This document shows positions 1-10,899 of a stretch of DNA of 32,054 nt, one piece after another. The first letter of the stretch is position 1. Every line of letters begins with the position of its first letter. The notes beneath the pieces are model-generated. The model worked only from the letters and a program-made list of their open reading frames with translations, made no database searches and was not told the DNA's origin. The DNA is from Bacillus thermozeamaize (GTDB lineage: Bacteria > Bacillota > Bacilli > ZCTH02-B2), in the NCBI GenBank assembly GCA_002159075.1, contig LZRT01000052.1, positions 1 to 32,054 of the forward strand. The letters are read 5' to 3'. A program made the position numbers and the translations under genes.

Positions 1-42
1 CTTGGGGCGGGAGCCCCTGGGAGAGTAGGACGTTGCCAGGCA
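1..42 (+). rRNA. rrf: 5S ribosomal RNA, 3' end only (partial)
   Basis: The window opens inside a 5S rRNA gene. The segment reads as the distal arm of bacterial 5S, with the GAGAGTAGGACG motif at about 21-32 followed by a GCCAGGC-type 3' strand that would pair with the missing 5' end. The exact 3' end is uncertain by a few bases. A strong terminator follows at 62-98, so this is the end of an rRNA operon. An rRNA operon just upstream of the ctsR operon is also the arrangement in Bacillus subtilis. Confidence 0.9.
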
Positions 43-61
43 GCCGGTCAATATCCCGTAC

Positions 62-98
62 AAAAAGCCCATGGACGATACAGGTCCATGGGCTTTTT
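62..98 (+). terminator. Rho-independent terminator of the rRNA operon
   Basis: A perfect 15-bp inverted repeat (62-76 pairing with 84-98) has a 7-nt loop. The 3' arm ends in TTTTT and an AT-rich tract continues. Because the 5' arm begins with AAAAA, the hairpin could also work in the opposite direction. Confidence 0.93.
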
Positions 99-113
99 AT
101 TTTGGTTACAGCG

Positions 114-149
114 TCACTTTTTCGGTTGGAAAATCACTTTTCAAAGTGA
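114..149. repeat. TCACTTT/AAAGTGA motif cluster upstream of the HD-GYP promoter
   Basis: TCACTTT occurs at 114-120 and again at 134-140, exactly 20 bp apart. The second copy forms a perfect inverted repeat with AAAGTGA at 143-149 across a 2-nt spacer. A further AAAGTG lies at 166-171 inside the promoter spacer. The arrangement looks like a transcription-factor operator, but I recognise no regulator for it. Confidence 0.45.
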
Positions 150-159
150 AAACTATTTT

Positions 160-188
160 TTGGCAAAAGTGTGATAAGGTGATATGAT
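160..188 (+). promoter_or_regulatory. Sigma-A type promoter of the HD-GYP gene
   Basis: The -35 hexamer TTGGCA (160-165) and the -10 hexamer TATGAT (183-188) are separated by 17 bp. Transcription would begin near 195, about 35 nt before the HD-GYP start. It lies downstream of the rRNA terminator, so the gene appears to have its own promoter. Confidence 0.75.
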
Positions 189-231
189 AAACCATATGGC
201 ACATTCTCACTGAGTAAAAGGGGCAGACGGC

Positions 232-1308
232 ATGCGAATGATTGCATTAGACAAGTGTTTTCCGGGAATGCGCCTGGCAAAATCCATCTATTCTGTGGAT
301 GGAAGAGTGCTTCTCGCTCAAGGAGTGGAGCTGACGGACAGGATCATCGATCGATTAAAGCAATACGGGATATCTTATGTGTACATTCAAGATCCGATGT
401 TCGCTGATTTGCAGGAAGAACCGACAATTCCTGACGAGATTTGCACCTCGGCCGTGGCTAAAATCAGGCACTTGTTTCATGAACACCTGCATTCCGTTCA
501 AAAGTGTGTCTCTTGGAGCAAAATGTATCGGGAGTTAGAGGAGATCTTTGAACACGTTTACCGTGAAATCATCCGGCACAAGCAGACGATGATTCGGCTA
601 AATCAAATCTATACATATGACGCCTATTTGTACAAACACTCTTACCAAGTCGGCGTTTACGCGATGATCATCGCCATTCAGCATCAGTACAGCAAGCAGC
701 GGGTGTTTGAGATGGCGATGGGCAGCTTTCTGCATGACATCGGCAAGCTTTGCATACCCCGGGAGATCGTCAACAAGCCCGGAAAACTGACCGAGGCTGA
801 GTATGAAGAAGTGAAGCGTCACACCATTTACGGCTATGACATCCTGCGTCAAGAGTCTTGTTTTTCCTTGTTGAGCGCGCATGTGGCGCTCCAGCATCAC
901 GAGCGCCTGGATGGTTCCGGCTACCCCCGCGCTTTGAAAGGCGACGAGATTCACGAATACGCCAAAATCGTCGCGATTGCCGATGTGTACGACGCGATGA
1001 CGACAAGCCGGGTGTACCGGCAGGCGATGTTGCCCGATCATGTCATGGAAATGCTGTATGCGGGCTCCGGCAGCAAGTTTGATACGCAATACCTGACCAC
1101 TTTTCGCAATTCGATTGTCCTTTATCCAGTCGGTTTAACCGTTACGTTGAATACCGGGGAAAGGGGCGTTGTTGTGGACAACAACACGTCCACTCCGCAC
1201 CGGCCGATTGTCCGTGTTTTTGAGGATGCCGAACGGCGGGCCATTCCGCCTTACGAAGTGGATCTCACCAAGGCATTGTCGATTGAGATCGTTCATACAG
1301 AAATCTGA
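232..1308 (+). CDS. HD-GYP domain protein, probable cyclic-di-nucleotide phosphodiesterase
   Basis: The 358-residue protein has an N-terminal half without a recognised domain and a C-terminal HD-GYP domain. HD-GYP proteins are metal-dependent phosphodiesterases, usually acting on cyclic di-GMP. Visible motifs are the HD pair in LHDIGK (H168, D169), the GYP signature HHERLDGSGYP at 222-232, and DVYDAMT at 251-257, so the metal-binding set looks intact. No membrane segment or signal peptide is visible, which suggests a cytoplasmic enzyme. The start at 232 is chosen because AAAAGGGG (217-223) sits 8 nt upstream; the second ATG at 238 would be too far away. The gene lies alone between the rRNA terminator and the CtsR operon with its own promoter. 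The true substrate (c-di-GMP or another dinucleotide) cannot be read from sequence. Confidence 0.88.
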   Translation: MRMIALDKCFPGMRLAKSIYSVDGRVLLAQGVELTDRIIDRLKQYGISYVYIQDPMFADLQEEPTIPDEICTSAVAKIRHLFHEHLHSVQKCVSWSKMYRELEEIFEHVYREIIRHKQTMIRLNQIYTYDAYLYKHSYQVGVYAMIIAIQHQYSKQRVFEMAMGSFLHDIGKLCIPREIVNKPGKLTEAEYEEVKRHTIYGYDILRQESCFSLLSAHVALQHHERLDGSGYPRALKGDEIHEYAKIVAIADVYDAMTTSRVYRQAMLPDHVMEMLYAGSGSKFDTQYLTTFRNSIVLYPVGLTVTLNTGERGVVVDNNTSTPHRPIVRVFEDAERRAIPPYEVDLTKALSIEIVHTEI

Positions 1309-1354
1309 CATGCCCGGACGGCGAGCGTCCACAAAATTTTCAAAAAGGCAGAGA

Positions 1355-1383
1355 TTGACATGACCGACCAAAAAGCGTATACT
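1355..1383 (+). promoter_or_regulatory. Sigma-A promoter of the ctsR-mcsA-mcsB-clpC operon
   Basis: The consensus -35 TTGACA (1355-1360) and -10 TATACT (1378-1383) are 17 bp apart. The predicted transcription start, near 1390, falls at the edge of the CtsR operator, so bound CtsR would block initiation or promoter escape. Confidence 0.9.
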
Positions 1384-1391
1384 ACAATTAA

Positions 1392-1408
1392 AGTCAAAGA
1401 TAGTCAAA
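1392..1408 (+). promoter_or_regulatory. CtsR box (heat-shock operator)
   Basis: The site is a perfect direct heptad repeat: AGTCAAA, three bases (gat), AGTCAAA. This matches the established CtsR operator, a tandem (A/G)GTCAAA repeat with a 3-bp spacer. It overlaps the expected transcription start of the operon that begins with ctsR itself, indicating autoregulation. Confidence 0.95.
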
Positions 1409-1453
1409 GTCAGTAAAGGAATCGGTCTCCTACGATGGACAGGTGAGTGCATC

Positions 1454-1921
1454 ATGCGAAATATTTCCGATATCATTGAGGAACACTTGAAGCGAAGCAT
1501 TCAACAGGCGGGAATGGTTGAGGTGCAACGCAGTCATCTTGCAGAGTTGTTTCAATGTGTGCCTTCACAGATCAATTATGTGATCAGCACGCGTTTTACC
1601 CTTGAAAAGGGGTATTTGGTTGAAAGCAAGCGGGGAGGGGGAGGATATATCCGTATCCGGAAAGTGAACATCCCCAAAAATGATGAGGCGTATTACCGCC
1701 GGATTCTCGAATTGATCAAGGACAGTCTGTCGCAATCGGCGGCGGAAGATATCATTACCCAGCTCCTGGAGGAGGAAAAGATTACGTCACGTGAGGCAGC
1801 ATTGATGCGCGTGGCGGTGGACAGGAGTCTTTACCCTTTTGCTCCGTCACTGCGGGATGTTGTCCGAGCCAACTTGATGAAGCACATGCTGCAGGTGATC
1901 TTTTTTGAAAGGGGTACTTGA
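1454..1921 (+). CDS. ctsR: CtsR, transcriptional repressor of class III heat-shock genes
   Basis: CtsR is a dimeric winged-helix repressor that shuts off clp genes at normal temperature and is released on heat or protein stress. This 155-residue protein has the family length. Its N-terminal helix-turn-helix region ends in the glycine-rich wing RGGGGYIRI (60-68), the DNA-contacting and heat-sensing element of the family. The C-terminal part (about 75-155) is the dimerisation domain that McsB and ClpC act on. AGGTGAG (1441-1447) lies 6 nt before the ATG. Its operator is directly upstream at 1392-1408. The stop codon overlaps an in-frame ATG of mcsA, implying translational coupling. Confidence 0.97.
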   Translation: MRNISDIIEEHLKRSIQQAGMVEVQRSHLAELFQCVPSQINYVISTRFTLEKGYLVESKRGGGGYIRIRKVNIPKNDEAYYRRILELIKDSLSQSAAEDIITQLLEEEKITSREAALMRVAVDRSLYPFAPSLRDVVRANLMKHMLQVIFFERGT

Positions 1922-1923
1922 TG

Positions 1924-2433
1924 ATGATTTGTCAGGAATGTGGACAACAGCCGGCCTCCTTGCATTTTACCAAGATTGTCAATGGCGAGAAAACCGAAGT
2001 CCATCTTTGTGATGCGTGTGCGAAGGAAAAGGGAGATGCGTTGCTGAATTACGGCAACTTCTCGATCCATCAACTGTTGTCCGGGTTGATGAACTTTGAC
2101 CCATCCCCTTCTACGGTCATGCCTGGACAAGGGCCTGTGCGATGTGAACATTGCGGCATGACGTATCAACAGTTCACAAAAATCGGCCGTTTTGGTTGCA
2201 GCGAGTGTTACCGTTTTTTTGGCAACCATCTCGATCCGCTGTTTCGCCGGATTCACGGGAGTACACGGCACATCGGCAAGGTTCCCCAACGTACAGGCGG
2301 CCACTTGAAACTGAAGAAACAATTGGCTGAACTAAAAGCACGCCTGCAGCAGGCGGTAAGCAGGGAAGAGTTTGAAGAGGCCGCGAAGCTGCGCGATCAG
2401 ATCCGGATGTTGGAACAACGCCTGAACGCTTAG
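1924..2433 (+). CDS. mcsA: McsA, zinc-binding activator of McsB
   Basis: McsA stimulates the McsB protein-arginine kinase and helps control CtsR and ClpC. From the ATG at 1924 it has 169 residues. Four CxxC pairs (C3/C6, C29/C32, C74/C77, C92/C95) can form two zinc sites, and a UVR-type helical motif spans about 134-169. Start choice: TTG 1918, ATG 1921 and ATG 1924 are all in frame. The family begins MICQEC, which matches 1924, and AAAGGGG at 1908-1914 serves 1921 or 1924. The ATG at 1921 overlaps the ctsR stop by one base, so a start one codon earlier is possible. Confidence 0.95.
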   Translation: MICQECGQQPASLHFTKIVNGEKTEVHLCDACAKEKGDALLNYGNFSIHQLLSGLMNFDPSPSTVMPGQGPVRCEHCGMTYQQFTKIGRFGCSECYRFFGNHLDPLFRRIHGSTRHIGKVPQRTGGHLKLKKQLAELKARLQQAVSREEFEEAAKLRDQIRMLEQRLNA

Positions 2434-2456
2434 CCGCGAAGAGGGGGGCAAAAAAG

Positions 2457-3524
2457 ATGTCTTATCATCGATTCGTCAATGAAATATCCAGTGAATGGAT
2501 GCGCGGCGAGGGTCCGGAAGCGGACATCATTTTGTCCAGCCGGGTGCGGCTGGCCCGCAACCTGGCGCAGTTTCCTTTCCCGATTCTGTCCACGGATAGT
2601 CAGGCCAGGGAACTGAGAGACAGGGTTGCGCAGGCCATTCACCAGCCCGGATGGGATGCCTACGGGCGTTTTGAGATGATCCCGATGGAACAATTGACGC
2701 CACTGGAGAAACGGGTTCTGGTGGAAAAGCATCTGCTCAGTCCGGCCTTGGCCGAGGAATCCCGTTATGGGGGCGTCATCCTGTCGGAGAATGAGTCGAT
2801 CAGCATCATGATCAATGAAGAGGATCACTTGCGGATCCAGTGTCTCTTTCCCGGCTTGCAGCTGCGGCAGGCGTTGCAGCTGGCGACGAAAATCGATGAT
2901 CTGCTGGAGCAGTCGCTTGTCTACGCTTTTGACGAGAAGTGGGGTTATCTCACCAGCTGTCCGACCAATGTCGGTACAGGCATTCGGGGTTCGGTCATGA
3001 TTCACCTTCCCGGGTTGATTTTGTCACAGCAGATCAACCGGATCCTGTCGGCCATTTCCAAGGTGGGGCTGGTGGTCCGCGGCATTTACGGGGAAGGCAG
3101 TGAAGCGCAGGGAAACCTTTTCCAGATTTCGAACCAAATTACCCTGGGTTTGACGGAAGAGGAAATCATCGACAACATCCACCGCGTCGTCAGCCAGATC
3201 GTCAGCCAGGAACGGGCTGCGCGCCAGCACCTTTTGCAACAATCCAGGGTCCAGTTGGAGAACCGGGTTTTCCGTTCGCTTGGCATCCTGTCCCATGCGC
3301 GGATCATCGACTCCAAGGAGGCGGCCCAACGTCTCTCCGATGTCAAGCTGGGCATTGATTTGGGATTGATTCGGGATGTGCCGGCCAATATTATGAGTGA
3401 ACTGTTAATTAAGACACAGCCCGGATTTTTGCAGCAGATGGCGGGACGGACGTTGTCCGGAGAGGAGCGGGATGTGGTGCGTGCCCAGATGATCAGGAAT
3501 TGGCTGGCTAAGCATCGGGGTTAG
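2457..3524 (+). CDS. mcsB: McsB, protein-arginine kinase
   Basis: McsB phosphorylates arginines on proteins, marking them for the ClpC-ClpP protease and inactivating CtsR. The 355-residue protein has the phosphagen (guanidino) kinase fold. Visible are the nucleotide-binding SSRVRLARN (27-35), NEEDHLRIQ (120-128), the catalytic-cysteine segment SCPTNVGTG (C168), and the RDVVRA motif (338-343), which matches the allosteric phosphoarginine-binding RDxxRA motif of the family. A GA-rich Shine-Dalgarno (GAGGGGGG) precedes the ATG, 23 bp after mcsA. All expected active-site segments are present, so the kinase should be functional. Confidence 0.96.
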   Translation: MSYHRFVNEISSEWMRGEGPEADIILSSRVRLARNLAQFPFPILSTDSQARELRDRVAQAIHQPGWDAYGRFEMIPMEQLTPLEKRVLVEKHLLSPALAEESRYGGVILSENESISIMINEEDHLRIQCLFPGLQLRQALQLATKIDDLLEQSLVYAFDEKWGYLTSCPTNVGTGIRGSVMIHLPGLILSQQINRILSAISKVGLVVRGIYGEGSEAQGNLFQISNQITLGLTEEEIIDNIHRVVSQIVSQERAARQHLLQQSRVQLENRVFRSLGILSHARIIDSKEAAQRLSDVKLGIDLGLIRDVPANIMSELLIKTQPGFLQQMAGRTLSGEERDVVRAQMIRNWLAKHRG

Positions 3525-3557
3525 CGCAGGGACCGATGTTGGACTGTTGTTGTAAGT

Positions 3558-3660
3558 GATACATGAAACATTTGGATACATGGCGCACTTGGACTTTGGA
3601 CACTTGGCACATCAAGACGGAGGTTCGCAAATGTAGCATCTCTCGCAAATATAGCGTCTC
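3558..3660. repeat. Short repeats in the mcsB-clpC gap, including an 18-bp tandem repeat
   Basis: The 189-bp gap between mcsB and clpC contains several short repeats. GATACATG occurs at 3558-3565 and 3575-3582. CACTTGG occurs at 3586-3592 and 3601-3607. Two adjacent 18-bp units lie at 3625-3642 and 3643-3660 and match at 16 of 18 positions. I see no CtsR box or convincing promoter here, so clpC is probably read through from the ctsR promoter. Confidence 0.7.
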
Positions 3661-3713
3661 ATCAAGGGAAAAAATATCCGAATCAGAAAGACTCATATGG
3701 AGGTGTATCAGTG

Positions 3714-6150
<2,437 letters not shown>

Positions 6151-6158
<8 letters not shown>

Positions 6159-6232
6159 ATCTGAAGACTCCGCTTCATGAATCTGAAAACCACACTGTAT
6201 CACTTCATGAATCTGAAAACCTCACTGTATCA
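6151..6232. repeat. 30-bp tandem repeat between clpC and radA
   Basis: Two adjacent 30-bp units (6173-6202 and 6203-6232) differ at one base. A shorter diverged unit (6151-6172) precedes them and contains the clpC stop codon. The unit length is a multiple of three and has no stop in the radA frame, where it would read as a decapeptide LHESENxTVS. No Shine-Dalgarno supports translation of it. Each full unit ends in TGTATCA, and the reverse complement TGATACA occurs downstream at 6286-6292. Confidence 0.9.
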
Positions 6233-6308
6233 TTGGCTCCCGACGCTGGCCACGGCGCCGGGATCTTTTGTTTTGCCAGCCTGCATGATACATTAAAATT
6301 GAATAGAG

Positions 6309-6321
6309 AGGCTAGGAGCCT
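6309..6321 (+). promoter_or_regulatory. Small hairpin immediately upstream of the radA Shine-Dalgarno
   Basis: AGGCT (6309-6313) pairs perfectly with AGCCT (6317-6321) across a 3-nt loop, directly before the AAAAAGGGG ribosome-binding site (6322-6330). It is short and may be fortuitous. I found no convincing separate promoter for radA; TTTGCC and TAAAAT hexamers 16 bp apart just upstream are a weak candidate only. Confidence 0.3.
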
Positions 6322-6337
6322 AAAAAGGGGCAATCGA

Positions 6338-7699
6338 ATGTCAAAGAGCAAACGCCAGTATGTCTGCCATTCTTGTGGATATACTGCAGTAAAGTGGCTT
6401 GGAAAATGTCCGGGCTGCGGCCAGTGGAACACGCTGATTGAGGAAGTATCCAGCGCCTCGCCGCCACATGTTTTCCCCACGCAGACCTCATCCCGCCCTG
6501 TTCCCATGACGAAAGTAGCTCTCAAACAGGAAAGCAGGCTGGATACGGGGATGGAGGAATTGAACCGCGTGTTGGGAGGCGGGTTGGTTCCCGGTTCACT
6601 CGTCCTGCTGGGCGGGGATCCTGGAATCGGGAAATCGACGCTGCTTCTCCAGCTTTCGCAACAGGTGGCGCAGCGCGGCCACCTCGTTCTTTATGTCACG
6701 GGGGAGGAGTCTGTCCTGCAGACCCGCCTGCGCGCCCAGCGGCTCGGCGCCTTGTCTGATCGGATTTACGTGCTGGCGGAGACCAACATGCAGCAAATTC
6801 TCCGTGAGGCGGAGGAACTCCAGCCCGCGCTGCTCGTCATCGATTCCATCCAGACGGTCTATGATCCTGCCCTGACATCGGCGCCTGGGAGCGTCGCCCA
6901 GGTTCGCCAGTCGACCGGCCTGCTGATGCAGGTGGCCAAATCCAAGGGGATACCCACCCTCATCGTCGGTCACGTGACCAAGCAGGGAGATCTGGCGGGA
7001 CCGCGCCTTCTGGAACACATGGTCGATACGGTGCTCTACTTTGAAGGAGAGCGTCATTACACGTATCGCATCTTGCGAGGAGTGAAGAACCGGTTCGGTT
7101 CGACACATGAGATCGGCGTGTTTGAAATGAAAGAACATGGCCTGGTCGAGGTGGGCAACCCGTCTGAGATGTTTTTGGCGGAACGGCCACAAGGCGTGGC
7201 CGGATCGGTGGTCGTCGCCAGCCTGGAGGGTACGCGGCCCGTTTTGGTTGAAGTGCAGGCGTTGGTGGCGCCGACCAGCTTTGTGACGCCTAAACGGATG
7301 GCCACGGGAGTGGATGCCAACCGGGTCGCGCTTTTGATTGCGGTGCTTGAAAAACGGGCCGGCCTGTTCATGCAACAATCGGACGCTTATGTCAATGTGG
7401 CCGGCGGCATCAAAATCAACGAACCGGCCATCGATTTGGGCATCGCCATCGCGCTGGCCTCCAGTTTTCGCGATCAGCCCGTTTCGCCTCATACGGTGGT
7501 GATCGGCGAGGTGGGGCTGACCGGCGAGGTGAGGGGCGTCACACGCCTTGAACAGCGATTATATGAGGCGCAAAAATTGGGCTTTCGTCGCGTGTTTGTG
7601 CCTGCTCATGGCAAACGTCAGCTGAATATTCCCGAAAATTTGGATGTGCAGGAAGTCAAGACGATCCATGATGCGATGGAAGCAGTCCTAGGGGGGTAG
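6338..7699 (+). CDS. radA: RadA/Sms, DNA-repair and recombination ATPase
   Basis: RadA is a RecA-like, hexameric DNA-branch-migration helicase that helps process recombination intermediates. The 453-residue protein has the N-terminal zinc finger (C10, C13, C24, C27), a RecA-type core with Walker [11 protein letters not shown] (92-101), the RadA-specific KNRFGS motif (250-255), and a C-terminal Lon-protease-like domain. The start at 6338 is set by AAAAAGGGG 7 nt upstream and by the family N-terminus leading into the zinc finger. The frame is open further upstream through the 30-bp repeats, but that part has no family counterpart. disA begins 4 bp after the stop. Confidence 0.96.
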   Translation: MSKSKRQYVCHSCGYTAVKWLGKCPGCGQWNTLIEEVSSASPPHVFPTQTSSRPVPMTKVALKQESRLDTGMEELNRVLGGGLVPGSLVLLGGDPGIGKSTLLLQLSQQVAQRGHLVLYVTGEESVLQTRLRAQRLGALSDRIYVLAETNMQQILREAEELQPALLVIDSIQTVYDPALTSAPGSVAQVRQSTGLLMQVAKSKGIPTLIVGHVTKQGDLAGPRLLEHMVDTVLYFEGERHYTYRILRGVKNRFGSTHEIGVFEMKEHGLVEVGNPSEMFLAERPQGVAGSVVVASLEGTRPVLVEVQALVAPTSFVTPKRMATGVDANRVALLIAVLEKRAGLFMQQSDAYVNVAGGIKINEPAIDLGIAIALASSFRDQPVSPHTVVIGEVGLTGEVRGVTRLEQRLYEAQKLGFRRVFVPAHGKRQLNIPENLDVQEVKTIHDAMEAVLGG

Positions 7700-7703
7700 A
7701 CGC

Positions 7704-8780
7704 TTGAAAGACGGGAAGCACCAAGAACGGTTAAGTGAAATCTTGCGCTTTGTGGCACCGGGAACCTCTTTCCGGGAGGGGCTGGAGAATGTGCTGAGGG
7801 CGAAAACAGGGGGACTGATTGTCGTCGGTTACAGCCCGGAAGTGATGGCGATTGTGGATGGAGGATTTTCCATCAATGCTGATTTTTCGCCTGCCTATTT
7901 GTATGAACTGGCCAAAATGGACGGGGCCATCATCCTCAGTGAGGACGGAAAGCGGATCCTCTATGCCAATACCCAGCTCAATCCGGACCCCTCCATTCCC
8001 ACCCTGGAGACGGGCACCCGCCACAGGACGGCCGAGCGGGTGGCCAAGCAGACTGGCAAGTTGGTCATCTCCATCTCCCAACGCCGGCATATCATCACCC
8101 TTTACAAGGGGAACCTGCGCTACACCCTGAAAGATATCGGCGTGATCCTGGCCAAGGCCAATCAGGCGATCCAGACGCTGGAGAAGTACAAGTCCGTCCT
8201 CGATCAATCCCTGACCAATCTCAGCGCCCTGGAATTTGAGGAAATGGTCACGCTTTACGAAGTGGCGGTCGTCCTGCAGCGGATCCAAATGGTCTTGCGG
8301 ATTAAGCAGGAGATCCTCAATTACATCAACGAACTGGGCTCCGAGGGCCGCTTGATCAGCATGCAACTGGACGAGTTGGTTCACAACATCGAGGAGGAGG
8401 CTTATCTTCTCATCCGCGATTACGTGGTGGATGAAAAGGAGCAGGACCCCAAAAACATCCTGGCCGAAATGAGCAAGCAGAGCGGTGATGAACTTTTCGA
8501 TCTGAATACCATCATCAAAATGCTGGGCTATCCGTTTACCGGCAGCACGCTGGAGGAACCGGTCTACCCGCGCGGATACCGCATCCTGCACAAAATCCCC
8601 CGGCTTCCCTATGCCATCGTGACCAACCTGGTTGCTTATTTTCAGACGCTGTCGCAGGTCTTGACGGCGACGATTGAGGAGCTGGACGAGGTGGAAGGGG
8701 TGGGAGAGGTCAGAGCCAGGGCGATCAAAGAAGGCCTCAAGCGCATTCAGGAACAGGTGCTCATCGATCGTCACATCTAG
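7704..8780 (+). CDS. disA: DisA, DNA-integrity scanning diadenylate cyclase
   Basis: DisA makes cyclic di-AMP from two ATP and stops when it meets branched DNA, linking genome integrity to signalling. The 358-residue protein carries the DAC domain with the catalytic DGA (73-75) and RHR (106-108) motifs, a helical linker, and a C-terminal helix-hairpin-helix DNA-binding region (about 325-350, including [15 protein letters not shown]). The start is TTG at 7704, with AGGGGGGT (7690-7697) 6 nt upstream; no ATG or GTG fits. Adjacent to radA as in Bacillus, where RadA is reported to influence DisA activity. Confidence 0.96.
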   Translation: MKDGKHQERLSEILRFVAPGTSFREGLENVLRAKTGGLIVVGYSPEVMAIVDGGFSINADFSPAYLYELAKMDGAIILSEDGKRILYANTQLNPDPSIPTLETGTRHRTAERVAKQTGKLVISISQRRHIITLYKGNLRYTLKDIGVILAKANQAIQTLEKYKSVLDQSLTNLSALEFEEMVTLYEVAVVLQRIQMVLRIKQEILNYINELGSEGRLISMQLDELVHNIEEEAYLLIRDYVVDEKEQDPKNILAEMSKQSGDELFDLNTIIKMLGYPFTGSTLEEPVYPRGYRILHKIPRLPYAIVTNLVAYFQTLSQVLTATIEELDEVEGVGEVRARAIKEGLKRIQEQVLIDRHI

Positions 8781-8826
8781 CCGGGACAACCATTCGTCAA
8801 AAATCGGGAAAAATCGTGTTTTTTTG

Positions 8827-8855
8827 TTGACGTAGACAACCATTTGAGATAGAAT
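8827..8855 (+). promoter_or_regulatory. Sigma-A type promoter upstream of the PIN-TRAM gene
   Basis: TTGACG (8827-8832) and TAGAAT (8850-8855) are spaced by 17 bp. A perfect TATAAT at 8855-8860 also lies here but at poor spacing. The remaining leader to 9003 holds a direct GTAGCC repeat (8893-8898, 8904-8909) and an ACTGG/CCAGT inverted repeat (8920-8937) without a U-run. I recognise no riboswitch. Confidence 0.65.
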
Positions 8856-9003
8856 ATAATTTTATTTATTGACATTCAACTTTCTCCTATGGTAGCCTGA
8901 CAGTAGCCACAACCCACGAACTGGCAGCACCCCCAGTGTCATTTCCTCCTGGCATGGTTTTAGATTGGAAAAAAAGTGAATAATGGAGATAGGAGGTGAA
9001 GTC

Positions 9004-10107
9004 ATGTTCAAACGTTTGATCCAGGTCATTTTGGCATTGGTGGGTGGAACTGTAGGCTACTTTTTGGGACCGCCATTTTTCCTTTGGGCGAACACGCTGT
9101 TCAACTTCGGGATGATGCCAGCTCCTGAATATGTCGGTGCCGGTGTGGGTGCTTTACTCATGCTCTTATTCAATCATTGGTTAATCAGACATGTCCTGAG
9201 ATGGCTGAAGCGAGGGGAAGAAAGCCTCGTCAAAATCCCGGCGGTGGACTTGATGTTTGGCGGTCTGGGTCTGATTGTCGGTTTGCTGGTGGCCTTTCTG
9301 ATGGTGCTGTCGGTGTCCAGCATTCCGATTCTGGGACAGGTGTTGCCCATTCTCTTGACGGTGATTCTGGGGTATCTTGGTTTCCGTGTGGGTTACAAAA
9401 AGCGGGATGAAATTGTGGGTCTGTTCAGCTCGTCGAAAGCGATCAGAGAGGCAGCCAGAGAAACAAGGGAGAAAGGAAGGAAGGAGCAGACGCCACGATT
9501 TGAACATAAAATTCTGGATACGAGTGTGATTATTGACGGACGGATTGCCGACATTTGCCGGACAGGCTTTCTGGAAGGAACGTTGGTCATCCCCTCCTTT
9601 GTCCTTGAGGAGTTGCGCCATATCGCCGATTCTTCGGATATCCTCAAGCGAAACCGTGGTCGCCGGGGACTGGATATTCTCAATCAAATCCAGAAGGAAC
9701 TGCATGTCCGTGTGCTCATCTATGAGAAAGACTTCGACGATATCCAGGAAGTGGACAGCAAGTTGATCAAACTGGCCAAGTTGTTGAACGGCAAAGTGGT
9801 GACCAATGATTTCAACCTGAACAAGGTGTGTGAGTTGCAAGGTGTGCCTGTGTTAAATATCAACGATCTGGCCAATGCTGTCAAGCCGGTCGTGCTGCCC
9901 GGCGAGGAGCTTACCGTGCAGGTGATCAAGGACGGCAAGGAACATGGCCAGGGCGTGGCCTACCTGGATGACGGCACCATGATTGTGGTGGAAGGCGGCA
10001 AGGATTATATTGGGAACCATATCGACGTGCTGGTGACCAGCGTCTTGCAAACCTCGGCCGGACGGATGATTTTTGCCAAGCCGAAGGTATTGGAACGGGT
10101 ACTGTGA
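9004..10107 (+). CDS. yacL: Membrane-anchored PIN-TRAM domain protein (YacL family)
   Basis: The 367-residue protein has about four hydrophobic N-terminal segments (roughly 4-22, 43-60, 82-103 and 108-128), then a charged linker, a PIN nuclease-like domain from about 168 with the acidic LDTS (D172) and FVLEEL segments, and a TRAM domain (about 298-360) typical of RNA binding. Together these suggest a membrane-tethered ribonuclease; the cellular substrate is not established. The ATG at 9004 follows TAGGAGGTGAA with good spacing; an earlier ATG at 8983 would place the Shine-Dalgarno inside the gene. The position between disA and ispD is the conserved one. Confidence 0.9.
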   Translation: MFKRLIQVILALVGGTVGYFLGPPFFLWANTLFNFGMMPAPEYVGAGVGALLMLLFNHWLIRHVLRWLKRGEESLVKIPAVDLMFGGLGLIVGLLVAFLMVLSVSSIPILGQVLPILLTVILGYLGFRVGYKKRDEIVGLFSSSKAIREAARETREKGRKEQTPRFEHKILDTSVIIDGRIADICRTGFLEGTLVIPSFVLEELRHIADSSDILKRNRGRRGLDILNQIQKELHVRVLIYEKDFDDIQEVDSKLIKLAKLLNGKVVTNDFNLNKVCELQGVPVLNINDLANAVKPVVLPGEELTVQVIKDGKEHGQGVAYLDDGTMIVVEGGKDYIGNHIDVLVTSVLQTSAGRMIFAKPKVLERVL

Positions 10108-10185
10108 TTCCTCCCTGACCTGTGGTATCATGCAATAGGGAAAGAGATGGAAGGGCTGTCAGCATGGCGGACGGGAGGAGATGGC

Positions 10186-10899
10186 ATGGAGGCCAGTGCC
10201 CTGATTGTCGCTGCGGGCCAGGGCCGGCGGATGGGCGCAGGACGGAATAAATTGCTGCTCCCGCTGGCGGGAGAGCCGGTATTGTCTCATACGTTGCGCC
10301 TGTTTGAAGGGATACCCGGGGTTGGGGAAGTGGTGCTGGTGATTGCCGAGCAGGATGAACCAGCGCTGGAACCGATCCTGCGACAAAGGGGGATGAAGAT
10401 CCCCCTTCGCCTTGTTTACGGCGGTTCGGAGCGGATGGAGAGCGTCTGGCGGGGCTTGCAGGCGGTCGCCTGCCCGTATGTTTTGGTGCACGATGGCGCC
10501 CGGCCGCTCACACCCCGTTGGCTGATTCTCGACGTCTTGGCCAAAGCGGTGGAAACGGAGGCAGCCATCCCGGCCATCCCGGTCAAGGAAACCATCAAAC
10601 AGGTGAACGACAGGGGCGTGATCGTACATACTCCCGACCGGGGACAGCTGTGGGTGGCTCAGACTCCCCAGGGTTTTCGCACCGAGCGCCTGGTGCAGGC
10701 GTATGCGCAGGCCCTCCGAAGGAGGTCCTGTCTGTACACGGATGACGCATCGGTCGTGGAACAGACTGGCTACCCGGTGGCTGTGATTCGCGGCGATGAA
10801 GCGAACATCAAATTGACCGTCCCGCAGGATATGCAACTGGCAGAGTGGATTTTGGAACAACGGAGGGGAGCGGCCGATGAGGATCGGAATCGGCTTTGA
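10186..10899 (+). CDS. ispD: IspD, 2-C-methyl-D-erythritol 4-phosphate cytidylyltransferase
   Basis: IspD couples MEP to CTP to give CDP-methylerythritol in the non-mevalonate isoprenoid pathway. The 237-residue protein starts with the nucleotidyltransferase loop [13 protein letters not shown] and the downstream lysine in NKLLLPL (21-27), and contains [10 protein letters not shown], a substrate- and metal-binding segment. The ATG at 10186 follows GGGAGGAG (10173-10180) by 5 nt; an in-frame ATG at 10147 adds residues that the family lacks. The 3' end overlaps ispF by 23 bp, so the two MEP enzymes are translationally coupled. Confidence 0.95.
   Translation: MEASALIVAAGQGRRMGAGRNKLLLPLAGEPVLSHTLRLFEGIPGVGEVVLVIAEQDEPALEPILRQRGMKIPLRLVYGGSERMESVWRGLQAVACPYVLVHDGARPLTPRWLILDVLAKAVETEAAIPAIPVKETIKQVNDRGVIVHTPDRGQLWVAQTPQGFRTERLVQAYAQALRRRSCLYTDDASVVEQTGYPVAVIRGDEANIKLTVPQDMQLAEWILEQRRGAADEDRNRL

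Noticed and set aside
1316-1330. Hairpin GGACG/CGTCC after the HD-GYP gene as a terminator
   Set aside because: The stem is only 5 bp and is followed by ACAAAATTTT rather than a clean U-run.
1918-1926. McsA start at TTG 1918
   Set aside because: Two in-frame ATG codons follow at once and the family N-terminus MICQEC fits the second ATG.
3558-3660. CRISPR-like repeats between mcsB and clpC
   Set aside because: The repeats are short, adjacent or irregularly spaced, with no uniform spacers and no cas genes.
8869-8898. TTGACA at 8869 as a second promoter for the PIN-TRAM gene
   Set aside because: No acceptable -10 hexamer lies 16-18 bp downstream.
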